This document shows, piece by piece, positions 1-6,242 of a stretch of 8,688 nucleotides of DNA (position 1 is the stretch's first letter; each line of letters starts with the position of its first letter). The notes under the pieces were generated by a model that was not told the DNA's origin, made no database searches, and was given only the letters and a program-made list of their open reading frames with translations. Position numbers and translations under genes: made by a program. Source of the DNA: Bacteroidetes bacterium UBA4009 (GTDB lineage: Bacteria > Bacteroidota > Bacteroidia > NS11-12g > UBA9320); the NCBI GenBank assembly GCA_002384205.1, contig DGBH01000143.1:1-8688 (forward strand). Reading direction: 5' to 3'.

Positions 1-464
1 TCGTTTTTAATAATTCGTATTTCGTTTCTATACCACTTTTTAGAATCTCCTAAAAAATCATAGCTTCCATAAAAGTGTGCATATTTAAATAATAAGCCGT
101 CTACCTTGTCATTATCCTTAAAGAAAGCCATTTTGGTCCTGAGCTCTTCATAGTACTTTTCATGAATACACTCGTCACCTTGTATGTAAAAACACCAATC
201 TGCTTTGGGATTTACTGCACGTAATGCCTTGTCTGTTTCCACAGCAAGTACCTTACCCCCTTCTCTTAAGCCGTCATCCCAAATAGTATCTATTATTCTT
301 ATTTTCGAACCTAAACTTTCTATTAATAATCGCGTATCGTCATCACTTTCACCAACAGCAACAACCATTTCATCCACTACAGGTAAAATTGATAAGATAG
401 CCTCCTTAACAGGATAGTCTAATTTTATAGCATTTCGAATAAACGTAAATCCACTTACAAACAC
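1..464 (-). CDS. Glycosyltransferase family 2-like protein, C-terminus cut by window edge
   Basis: Reading the reverse strand from a GTG at 464 gives 154 open codons running off the window, so the carboxyl end is missing. The amino end reads (M)FVSGFTFIRNAIKLDYP, then SILPVVDEMVVAVGESDDDTR, a pattern I recognise from GT-A fold glycosyltransferases of Bacteroidota. WCFYIQGDE, with D97-E98, sits where the metal- and sugar-nucleotide-binding acidic motif of the family lies. The family transfers sugars from nucleotide donors in the cytoplasm, usually for surface polysaccharide or lipid glycans; donor and acceptor cannot be read here. The GTG is the only plausible start, because an in-frame TAG lies six codons upstream and no ATG intervenes. 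A TAnnTTTGC box ends 4 nt before it. The gene diverges from the SRAP gene across 35 bp. Confidence 0.8.
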   Translation of the reverse strand, partial: MFVSGFTFIRNAIKLDYPVKEAILSILPVVDEMVVAVGESDDDTRLLIESLGSKIRIIDTIWDDGLREGGKVLAVETDKALRAVNPKADWCFYIQGDECIHEKYYEELRTKMAFFKDNDKVDGLLFKYAHFYGSYDFLGDSKKWYRNEIRIIKN

Positions 465-468
465 GAAG

Positions 469-476
469 CAAAAGTA
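469..476 (-). promoter_or_regulatory. Bacteroidota -7 promoter box for the glycosyltransferase gene
   Basis: On the minus strand this reads TACTTTTG followed by C, an exact match to TAnnTTTGC. It ends 4 nt before the GTG start, so transcription would begin at or almost at the start codon. No TTG (-33 element) is found at the usual distance upstream, so the assignment rests on the -7 box and its position alone. Confidence 0.45.
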
Positions 477-482
477 AACCTA

Positions 483-490
483 TACATTTG
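483..490 (+). promoter_or_regulatory. Bacteroidota -7 promoter box for the SRAP gene
   Basis: TACATTTG matches TAnnTTTG exactly and ends 9 nt before the ATG at 500. No TTG is present about 19 nt upstream. The box lies 6 bp from the opposite-strand box of the divergent glycosyltransferase gene, so the two promoters would occupy the same DNA. Confidence 0.4.
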
Positions 491-499
491 TGATACCAT

Positions 500-1268
500 A
501 TGTGCTACGACATAAAAACTTCCCTTGAAAAGCAATTACAACGAGCGTTGACGGACGGCCATAAAGATTTGGTCTCAGAAATAAATAAGAAACTTAGTAT
601 TTTTAGCGATTCAGAAATAAACCTTTATCCTACTTCAGGTTTTGATCATCCTAAAATATCATTTACATGAGCGACTCACCTACGGAGCCGATTATAGCAA
701 CTTGGGGTCTTGTTCCCACTTGGAGTAATGATAAACAAGCTATTTGGGATAAAACACTAAATGCTCGGGGTGAAACTATTTTAGAGAAGCCAGCGTTCAA
801 AGAATCTGCAGCAACCAAACGATGTATCGTTTTTATAGAAGGCTTTTATGAGCACCATCATAAGTCCGGGAGCTCATTTCCTTATTTTATTCAACTAAAG
901 AGAAAGACATTTTTGCAGTTGCGGGTTTATGGTCAGAATGGCAGGATAATGAAGGAGAAATTCTCAAAACTTTTAGTGGTGTAACCACTACTGGCAACAC
1001 ACTTATGGCTAAAAGCCATAACAACGCTAAACTCAACGAACCTAGAATGCCTCTTATCCAAAATGAAGAAATGCAAGAAGAATGGTTAAACAATGAGCTA
1101 AACATGGTGAACGTGATAGCGCTTATCCAACCTTTATCGTCTAAAAAACTCATTGCTCATCCAGTAGGACCTTTAAAAGGCAAAAATGCAATCGGAAACA
1201 AACCTAACGCTACACATGAGGTAAAGTATGCGGTACTAGAAAGAGGCGAGCAACTTAATTTAGTATAA
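500..1268 (+). pseudogene. SRAP-domain (HMCES/YedK family) abasic-site protein, broken by two frameshifts
   Basis: Three consecutive reading frames together spell one SRAP protein. SRAP proteins crosslink through Cys2 to abasic sites in single-stranded DNA and shield them. Frame A runs from ATG 500 (MCYDIKTSLEKQL) to HPK, then meets TGA at 668-670. Frame B covers TWGLVPTW, TLNARGET and GFYEHHH to about 894. Frame C covers VAGLWSEW, LMAKSHNN and PRMPLI to TAA 1266-1268. Both joins are -1 shifts. Adding one A to the A-run at 653-656 gives HPKNIIYMSDSP, and adding one A at 897-899 gives IQLKEKDIFAVAG. The repaired protein is about 256 aa, normal for the family, with Cys2, Asn88, Glu118 and His174 all present. 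Either the gene is newly inactivated or the sequence carries two homopolymer errors. Family assignment is very secure; pseudogene status is not. Confidence 0.85.
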
Positions 1269-1385
1269 CTCTGGCGCTTTACTGTAAGGCATCCATCTTA
1301 ATAACTAACTTACTATCAAGCACATCAACATATATAATCTATTTTGAAAATACTATATTTTATTGTTTTACCAAATTTTGAATTT

Positions 1386-1421
1386 AAAAAAACAAAAAAT
1401 GTTTTGGTATTTTGTTTTTTT
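1386..1421. terminator. AT-rich inverted repeat, possible weak terminator after the SRAP gene
   Basis: The arms at 1386-1397 (seven A, C, four A) and 1410-1421 (four T, G, seven T) pair perfectly over 12 bp around a 12-nt loop. The T-rich right arm could serve as a U-tract for rightward transcription, but the stem has only one G-C pair and would be weak. It lies 117 bp past the SRAP stop codon and overlaps the candidate promoter of the next gene. It may simply be an A/T-tract. Confidence 0.25.
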
Positions 1422-1433
1422 TACTTAAAATTG
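1404..1433 (+). promoter_or_regulatory. Candidate promoter (TTG, 19 nt, TAAAATTG) for the membrane-protein gene
   Basis: TTG at 1404-1406 is followed, after 19 nt, by TAAAATTG at 1426-1433. This matches seven of eight positions of TAnnTTTG (one T is replaced by A) at a spacing normal for Bacteroidota promoters. Transcription would start near 1437-1442, just where the sequence turns more GC-rich, giving a 5' leader of roughly 95-100 nt. Confidence 0.35.
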
Positions 1434-1442
1434 ACATAATAA

Positions 1443-1500
1443 GTTGGAGTCGTTTCCAGGTAAAAAACGAGGAAAGCCCCGAAAATCCTTAAGAGTAGGG
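1443..1500 (+). promoter_or_regulatory. Candidate structured 5' leader RNA of the membrane-protein gene
   Basis: This stretch is visibly richer in G and C than the A/T-tracts on both sides. It can form mutually exclusive pairings: TCGTTT 1450-1455 with AAACGA 1465-1470 (6 bp, 9-nt loop), or TTTCC 1453-1457 with GGAAA 1471-1475 (5 bp). AGGA 1470-1473 can also pair with TCCT 1486-1489, and CCC 1478-1480 with GGG 1498-1500. Such alternatives suit a regulatory leader but are short enough to arise by chance. I do not recognise a known riboswitch class. It is followed by an unstructured A-rich stretch up to the ATG at 1538. Confidence 0.3.
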
Positions 1501-1537
1501 AAAAATAAAACTAATTAAAACTTAAACTAAAAACTGT

Positions 1538-2314
1538 ATGAACAAAATTTTAAACCAAGTACTCGACTTTCCGAGCATGATTAATTCAAAACTCCCAATG
1601 AATAATTTTAATTCAATGGTTGATGATTCAGAAAACAATGTTGCAAAATGGACAGGTATGGCTTACAACGTATCTGCACTTCTTGTGCTATTAACCTCTC
1701 TATTAGCAATTCTCTCTCCCATTTGGAGTGGAGGAATGGGCGAAGGGCTTGGCGTTATTGGAAATGTTCTTGCCATGCTTATTTGGGCTTATGCTGCATT
1801 TCCTATCGCTCAGATGGTTAGAGCTACAGGCGATGGTTTAGCTGATTCTAAAAGCGGTATTGTTAGCTTTATTTTTAGAGATCTTGCTTTAGCAAACATT
1901 AAGCTAGTAGGAAAAATCGCTGCATTATCTGCATTTTTCGGAGCTCTTTGCATGACTTTATCATGGGCCACCTCTATTAATGTTTCTGGTGGTTTTATGA
2001 TGGATTGGATTGATAATATTGCATACTTTACTAGCCTGCCTATGGCTGCTGTTGCGGTTTTAGCTAATACTATGGGGCTTGGCTTTGTAAGTAATATCTT
2101 AGCTAACGATTGGGCAAATTGGGATCCGACTATGGCTGCAGGAGCAGCATGGTCTCCAAATGGCTTCGTGGCTTTATTGTGGGAGTATGTAGGTGTTCTT
2201 GTAATCCTAGCTAAAATGTTCGTTAATCTAGCTATATATAGCTTCTTTTATGGAATTATCAGTAGCCTAGTGAAATGGATTCAAAGCCCTTATCTACCGA
2301 TTAAAACAAGTTAA
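1538..2314 (+). CDS. Unrecognised multi-spanning membrane protein
   Basis: This 258-residue protein belongs to no family I recognise. Residues 1-38 form a polar, Asn/Met-rich amino end without a cleavable signal peptide. Hydrophobic segments lie at about 42-62, 70-94, 122-145, 163-185 and 208-245, giving four or five membrane spans. Between spans 2 and 3 is a loop with R95, D99, D103, K105 and R114. A Trp/Asp-rich segment at 190-206 (DWANWDPT, AAWSPNG) precedes the last span. No catalytic motif, transporter signature or nucleotide-binding loop is visible. The gene stands alone: 269 bp of AT-rich DNA with a candidate promoter and leader lies before it, and a strong terminator begins 28 bp after its stop. 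The A-rich sequence before the ATG is typical of Bacteroidota translation starts. Coding status is well supported by length and hydrophobic periodicity; function is unknown. Confidence 0.8.
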   Translation: MNKILNQVLDFPSMINSKLPMNNFNSMVDDSENNVAKWTGMAYNVSALLVLLTSLLAILSPIWSGGMGEGLGVIGNVLAMLIWAYAAFPIAQMVRATGDGLADSKSGIVSFIFRDLALANIKLVGKIAALSAFFGALCMTLSWATSINVSGGFMMDWIDNIAYFTSLPMAAVAVLANTMGLGFVSNILANDWANWDPTMAAGAAWSPNGFVALLWEYVGVLVILAKMFVNLAIYSFFYGIISSLVKWIQSPYLPIKTS

Positions 2315-2341
2315 TTCTTTATCGTTTACTAGCGGTACACG

Positions 2342-2379
2342 AAAAAAAAGTACAAGCCTTAGGTTTGTACTTTTTTTTT
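2342..2379 (+). terminator. Strong intrinsic terminator after the membrane-protein gene
   Basis: GTACAAGCC (2350-2358) pairs with GGTTTGTAC (2362-2370) in a 9-bp stem, with one G-T pair and a TTA loop. It is followed by nine T at 2371-2379. Eight A precede the stem at 2342-2349, so the structure can extend and could also stop leftward transcription. No leftward gene ends here, so the functional direction is rightward. Confidence 0.9.
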
Positions 2380-2503
2380 GCTCTTGTTATAAATAATGTT
2401 TACCGAATTTAAAGAGCCTTAGTTTCTAGTTACCTTCCGCTACATATCACGCTGAGTGTATATATATAGAATACAAATTTGTAAAAAAAAATCAAATGTT
2501 TCC

Positions 2504-2532
2504 TTGCCTACCCTTTGGATATCTTAAATTCG
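2504..2532 (+). promoter_or_regulatory. Candidate promoter of pepD (TTG, 18 nt, TAAATTCG)
   Basis: TTG at 2504-2506 is followed after 18 nt by TAAATTCG at 2525-2532, matching seven of eight positions of TAnnTTTG (C for the last T). The box ends 7 nt before the ATG at 2540, the same close placement seen at four other genes in the window. The 160 bp between the preceding terminator and pepD otherwise holds no gene. Confidence 0.4.
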
Positions 2533-2539
2533 CGGCACA

Positions 2540-3985
2540 ATGAATGTAAGAGACCTTGAACCAAAATCTGTTTGGAATAATTTCGCAGACCTAAACGAAG
2601 TACCTAGACCAAGTAAGAAAGAAGAACGCATTATAAAATTTATGCAAGAATTCGGTGCTTTACTGGGTTTAGAAACCTACACCGATGCATGTGGTAATGT
2701 GATTATCAAAAAGCCTGCTACTGCAGGAATGGAAGGTAAGCAGACCGTTATTCTTCAAAGTCACTTAGACATGGTTCATCAAAAAAATGCAGACACTGAT
2801 TTTGACTTTGATACACAAGGTATTGAAATGTATGTGGACGGCGATTGGGTGCGGGCTAAAGGCACAACTCTTGGATCTGACAATGGAATGGGCGTTGCAG
2901 CGATAATGGCTGTATTACAATCCACCGATATACCCCACCCATCCATAGAAGCCCTTTTTACTATTGATGAAGAAACGGGAATGACTGGCGCAATGCAGCT
3001 GGAAATGGGTATCTTAAAAGGTACCATATTATTAAATTTGGATACCGAGGATGATGATGAATTTAGTATCGGCTGTGCAGGAGGGATAGACACCAATACA
3101 CGTTATGATTATACCGAAACAGAAATAGTAAACGATTCTCAAACCTATAACATTATTGTGAATGGTTTAAATGGCGGTCACTCAGGTGTTCAGATAAACG
3201 AAGAATTGGGTAACGCCAACAAAATAATGAATCGTCTTATGTATGACTGTGAAGTATTTAATCTGCAGATAGTGAGCGTAAATGGCGGAAGTCTTAGAAA
3301 TGCAATACCGCGTGAAAGTTTTGCGACTATCGCTGTAAATCCTGCCTATTTGGATGAATTTAACACACGAGCAAACGATATAAAGGCAGAATTTACCATT
3401 CAAGATTCAAATCTTAATATACAAATAGAAGCGACGACTCAAGCCAATAAAGCCATGAGTCTAGAAGATACGAAAAAGGTAACTACTACTATATATGGAG
3501 TTCATAACGGTGTATTTAGGTACAGTAGAGCTATTCCTGGACTAGTAGAAACATCTTCTTCCTTCGCCCGAGTAATCATTAAAGACGGAAGCTTCATTAC
3601 GCAAAGTTTACAACGAAGTTCACTAGAGAGTGGAAAATACGATGTTGCTTATACCGTTGCTGCACCATTTCGATTAATGGGCTGTACTATTGATCAAGGT
3701 GGTTCTTACCCTGGATGGGCGCCAAATCCTACATCAGCTATACTAGATATTCTAGTAGCCAAATACAAAGAGTTATTTAATAATGAAGAACCTAAAGTAA
3801 TGGCTATACACGCTGGTTTAGAATGCGGCCTCTTAGGTGAGCGCGTGCCAGGACTTGACATGATAAGTTTTGGTCCAACCATAAAAGGAGCGCATAGTCC
3901 TGATGAGCGATGTGGAATAAAGTCTACTGCTAAATTCTGGAAGTTCTTAACGGTTATTTTAGCCAATATTCCATCCAAAGTGTAA
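2540..3985 (+). CDS. pepD: Aminoacyl-histidine dipeptidase (cytosol nonspecific dipeptidase, M20C)
   Basis: PepD is a cytosolic di-zinc peptidase that hydrolyses Xaa-His and many other dipeptides, completing peptide breakdown. The 481 residues match the family length of about 485. Expected landmarks appear in order: HLDMVH (metal ligand H75, with D77), LGSDNGMG (bridging D114), TIDEETGMTGA (catalytic base E144, ligand E145), LLNLDTEDDDEF (ligand D168), the lid-domain segment NGLNGGHSGVQI, HAGLECGLL, and near the end GAHSPDERCGI with ligand H452. All zinc-binding and catalytic positions are intact. The ATG start gives the usual amino end, NVRDLEPKSVWNNFADLNEVPRPS. No signal peptide is present, consistent with a cytoplasmic enzyme. 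It is preceded by its own candidate promoter and followed by 126 bp holding an imperfect hairpin, so it is probably transcribed separately from the next gene. Confidence 0.96.
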   Translation: MNVRDLEPKSVWNNFADLNEVPRPSKKEERIIKFMQEFGALLGLETYTDACGNVIIKKPATAGMEGKQTVILQSHLDMVHQKNADTDFDFDTQGIEMYVDGDWVRAKGTTLGSDNGMGVAAIMAVLQSTDIPHPSIEALFTIDEETGMTGAMQLEMGILKGTILLNLDTEDDDEFSIGCAGGIDTNTRYDYTETEIVNDSQTYNIIVNGLNGGHSGVQINEELGNANKIMNRLMYDCEVFNLQIVSVNGGSLRNAIPRESFATIAVNPAYLDEFNTRANDIKAEFTIQDSNLNIQIEATTQANKAMSLEDTKKVTTTIYGVHNGVFRYSRAIPGLVETSSSFARVIIKDGSFITQSLQRSSLESGKYDVAYTVAAPFRLMGCTIDQGGSYPGWAPNPTSAILDILVAKYKELFNNEEPKVMAIHAGLECGLLGERVPGLDMISFGPTIKGAHSPDERCGIKSTAKFWKFLTVILANIPSKV

Positions 3986-3989
3986 TTTT

Positions 3990-4036
3990 TAAAAGTGCGA
4001 TTTAAGTATTATTTAAACGCTTAAATGCTGCTTTTA
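3990..4036 (+). repeat. Long imperfect hairpin downstream of pepD
   Basis: TAAAAG (3990-3995) pairs with CTTTTA (4031-4036), and ATTTAAG (4000-4006) pairs perfectly with CTTAAAT (4020-4026). The four intervening bases on each side give two wobble pairs and two mismatches. The loop is 13 nt. It begins 5 nt after the pepD stop, so it may protect or end the pepD message, but there is no T-run after it and the stem is AT-rich. Confidence 0.4.
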
Positions 4037-4111
4037 CACTTGTAAAATAGATTTAGTTTAGTTACAACCCAATACTACAAAGTACCTGCTTATTAATTTA
4101 TATCCTAAAAA

Positions 4112-4990
4112 ATGGCCTCCTCTTTTTTCGCTTTATTAGATGATATCTCTGTCCTTATGGATGATGTAGCCACCATGAGTAAGGTAGCCACTCAAAAAAC
4201 AGCGTGTATACTGGGTGACGATCTGGCTGTGAATGCAGAAAAGGCTTCTGGTTTTTTAACGAACAGAGAATTGCCTGTTCTTTGGAAAATAGGGAAAGGT
4301 TCATTGATAAATAAGATAATCATATTACCATTTGCTTTCTTGCTTAGTGCATTTGCACCCTTAGCAATTTCGCTTATCTTAATTTTGGGCGGCATCTACC
4401 TAGCCTATGAAGGAGTAGAAAAAATAATTGAATTACTGTTTCATCCACGGACGACTAACGTATCCGAAAAGCGAGCAGAAATGACGCAAGAGGAAGTGAT
4501 TGATGAAGAAAACAGTAAAGTAAAGTCTGCCATTTTAGTAGATTTTATACTATCCATTGAAATTATTATTATAGCACTGAGCACGGTAACTCAAAGCGAT
4601 TTAATGATACGCATAGCTGTAGTAACTCTAATCGCTCTTTTGGCTACCGTAGGTGTATATGGCATAGTGGCAGTGATTATTCGCATGGATGACATTGGCT
4701 TCAAATTACTTAAATCAAATAGAAACAAGTTTACCAATGCAATTGGAATTGCACTAGTAAATGCCTTACCCGTCATTATTAAAACATTAAACGTTATAGG
4801 CACCCTAGCCTTAATTCTCGTTTCAGGTGGTATTTTTACGCATAACATTGAAATTATCCATCAACTAGTAGCTCCTCTCCCACAGTTGATGGCTGATGCT
4901 ATCATTGGATTAATAACCGGTATCATTGCATTTACCATTATTTCACTTTTAAATAAATGGAAAACTAGTAACAATAAATTACTGCCGTAG
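4112..4990 (+). CDS. DUF808 (YedI-like) inner-membrane protein
   Basis: The amino end, with FFALLDDISVLMDDVATMSK, ILGDDLAVNAEKASGF and NRELPVLWKIGKGS, closely follows the DUF808/YedI family signature; the 292 residues fit its usual length of about 300. The family consists of integral membrane proteins of unknown biochemical function. Hydrophobic segments lie at about 68-98, 139-159, 166-190, 212-242 and 262-281. An acidic, soluble stretch at 115-137 (SEKRAEMTQEEVIDEE) separates the first membrane block from the rest. The Asp-rich amino end (D10, D11, D17, D18, D36, D37) is a conserved family feature and could bind a cation, but that is inference. The lipoprotein gene starts 29 bp downstream, so the two may share a transcript. 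No close promoter box was found before this gene. Confidence 0.9.
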   Translation: MASSFFALLDDISVLMDDVATMSKVATQKTACILGDDLAVNAEKASGFLTNRELPVLWKIGKGSLINKIIILPFAFLLSAFAPLAISLILILGGIYLAYEGVEKIIELLFHPRTTNVSEKRAEMTQEEVIDEENSKVKSAILVDFILSIEIIIIALSTVTQSDLMIRIAVVTLIALLATVGVYGIVAVIIRMDDIGFKLLKSNRNKFTNAIGIALVNALPVIIKTLNVIGTLALILVSGGIFTHNIEIIHQLVAPLPQLMADAIIGLITGIIAFTIISLLNKWKTSNNKLLP

Positions 4991-5008
4991 ACTGTAACTA
5001 AAAAAATA

Positions 5009-5016
5009 TAGATTTC
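5009..5016 (+). promoter_or_regulatory. Weak -7-like box before the lipoprotein gene
   Basis: TAGATTTC matches seven of eight positions of TAnnTTTG and ends 3 nt before the ATG at 5020. No TTG is found at the expected distance. The gene may instead be read through from the DUF808 gene 29 bp upstream. Confidence 0.2.
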
Positions 5017-5019
5017 ATT

Positions 5020-5724
5020 ATGAATAAACCCACCAACATAATCTTTTTATTAGTGCTATTTATATTCGCATCATGCAAAACTTTAACTACAAGTAACGGT
5101 GAAAAAATAAAACCTTTTAAGGGTACCATAATTTATGATGTTCAAGTTGTTCAATTAGTAGACACTACCTACGTAAGAGATAAAACAGATTTTTTTGGAG
5201 ATCAAATGCATCTTACTGTTTTTAGAAACGGAGATATTCAACGAAAATTTTTCAATGCTTCAAGATTAGGTTATGATTTAACTTATCTAGATATTAAAAA
5301 CAAGGTAGATGCCACAAAATACAACCATTCTGACACTTTATATGAGAAAAGTTCTAACTCGTCAAATATGACCAAAGTTAAGGGTATTCCTTTATCAATG
5401 GCAACCGAAAAGGTTCTTTCATATGACCTAACAGAAATAGCCATTGGAGCTAAGGAAATAGCAACGCCCTCAGTAAAGGGAGATTTTTTAAGTATCCGAT
5501 ACTGGCATACGGACGAGTATAAGGTAGATAAATTAGTTTATTCGAAAGTAAATCGTGATTTATGGTCTTATTTTATGACTAATAGCGATGGTTCACTCTG
5601 TTTAAAATATGAAATTGATTATTTTACTTACAAGGTGACATACACTGCCATTGAAATATTACCAGGTAAGTATGAAAAATACAAAGAAAAAATGAGCGCT
5701 GACTCACCCCGAGTGATTAAGTGA
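5020..5724 (+). CDS. Putative lipoprotein of unknown function
   Basis: The 234-residue product starts with a lipoprotein signal peptide: MNKPTN, a hydrophobic core at 7-17, then the lipobox FASC with Cys19 as the acylated residue. Lys follows the Cys and no acidic run follows it, so the Bacteroidota surface-export signal (Ser followed by acidic residues) is absent. Periplasm-facing anchoring is more likely than surface display. The mature part opens with KPFKGTIIYDVQVVQL and continues with alternating polar and hydrophobic strands (FGDQMHLTVFRNG, FLSIRYWHTDEY, LKYEIDYFTYKVTYTAIEI). This resembles the beta-rich DUF4412/GLPGLI-type lipoproteins of the phylum, but the match is by general pattern only. 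No catalytic motif is visible. It lies 29 bp after the DUF808 gene, and its stop codon directly abuts the stop of the opposing gene. Confidence 0.75.
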   Translation: MNKPTNIIFLLVLFIFASCKTLTTSNGEKIKPFKGTIIYDVQVVQLVDTTYVRDKTDFFGDQMHLTVFRNGDIQRKFFNASRLGYDLTYLDIKNKVDATKYNHSDTLYEKSSNSSNMTKVKGIPLSMATEKVLSYDLTEIAIGAKEIATPSVKGDFLSIRYWHTDEYKVDKLVYSKVNRDLWSYFMTNSDGSLCLKYEIDYFTYKVTYTAIEILPGKYEKYKEKMSADSPRVIK

Positions 5725-6123
5725 CTAGCTTAATTCTTTAAATTCTAATCCTTCGCTGATCATACAGCCATTCTGGATCATTTCAAATAGTTCTAATTCT
5801 CGTTGTTTGGAGTAAGACTTGGTCGCAGTGTGATACTCATTGATTTTTTCGGCACTAATAACTCGCACAAGATGTATCTCTGTGGCGTCACACTTAAAAT
5901 AGTAGGCAAAATCTTTTTCTACTTTGTTCAAGTATTTTATTTTTCGTAAAATACCCTCCCATACTACATCACTAAATTGATTAATTATTTGATCTGCATT
6001 AACAGGCTCATTTTCTTTTATCGCAAGCCAATCATCCGCCGTAATACCATTTACCACTAGAAATTTAATAAAATCATCTTCTAATTTTTCCAGTTCATTT
6101 TTCGGAATTCTATGGTATTTCAT
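5725..6123 (-). CDS. DUF6495-type small cytoplasmic protein
   Basis: This 132-residue protein begins MKYHRIPKNELEKLEDDFIKFLVVNGI, followed by TADDWLAIKENEP and FSDVVWEGILRKIKYL. I recognise the pattern from Bacteroidota proteins annotated as DUF6495, whose function is unknown. The identification is from memory of the amino end and is not certain. The protein is predominantly alpha-helical, charged and soluble, with no signal peptide or membrane span. The second half (FYYFKCDATEIHLVRV-like strand, with C96 region, then QRELELFEMIQNGC) may form a small mixed alpha-beta unit. The ATG is preceded, 5 nt upstream, by an exact TAAATTTG promoter box, so the gene is probably monocistronic. Its TAG stop directly adjoins the TGA of the lipoprotein gene, with no terminator between the convergent genes. 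Confidence 0.75.
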   Translation of the reverse strand: MKYHRIPKNELEKLEDDFIKFLVVNGITADDWLAIKENEPVNADQIINQFSDVVWEGILRKIKYLNKVEKDFAYYFKCDATEIHLVRVISAEKINEYHTATKSYSKQRELELFEMIQNGCMISEGLEFKELS

Positions 6124-6128
6124 TAGAA

Positions 6129-6136
6129 CAAATTTA
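6129..6136 (-). promoter_or_regulatory. Bacteroidota -7 promoter box for the DUF6495-type gene
   Basis: On the minus strand this reads TAAATTTG, an exact match to TAnnTTTG, ending 5 nt before the ATG at 6123. The nearest upstream TTG on that strand (6164-6162) is 25 nt away, too far for a canonical -33 element. Confidence 0.45.
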
Positions 6137-6200
6137 GCGTAATTAAAAAGGAATTAGAGTTCAAGCTGGTATTACTTAAAATATTTATAAGGAAATAATC

Positions 6201-6228
6201 GTCCTTAAATACACGTATTCTTTAGGAC
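6201..6228. repeat. Dyad upstream of the slyD promoter, candidate operator
   Basis: GTCC(T)TAAA at 6201-6209 is the inverted complement of TTTAGGAC at 6221-6228, with one bulged T. Inside it, AATAC (6208-6212) faces GTATT (6215-6219). The dyad centre lies about 20 bp before the -7 box, where a -33 element would be, and no TTG is there. This is the position expected for an operator or activator site; no regulator can be named. Confidence 0.3.
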
Positions 6229-6233
6229 AATAT

Positions 6234-6242
6234 TAGATTTGC
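6234..6242 (+). promoter_or_regulatory. Bacteroidota -7 promoter box for slyD
   Basis: TAGATTTGC matches TAnnTTTGC exactly. It ends 5 nt before the ATG at 6248 and contains the TTG at 6239-6241. That argues against using this in-frame TTG as the start codon, since it would lie inside the promoter. Confidence 0.5.

Noticed and set aside
205..417. Rightward open frame opposite the glycosyltransferase gene.
   Set aside because: It is the complement of a gene with clear family motifs, and its own product is Ser/Ile-rich with no recognisable pattern.
667..670. ATGA overlap in the SRAP gene as translational coupling of two separate genes.
   Set aside because: The two halves are parts of one SRAP domain, and the first 56 codons would be a useless fragment; a frameshift explains it better.
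1468..1481. ACGAGG followed by CCCCG in the leader resembles a fragment of mini-ykkC (guanidine-II) RNA.
   Set aside because: Guanidine-II needs two hairpins with ACGR loops. Only one such sequence is present and it is not closed by a proper stem.
2380..2417. GCTCTT/AAGAGC inverted repeat between the terminator and pepD.
   Set aside because: Only 6 bp with a 26-nt loop and no T-run; likely chance.
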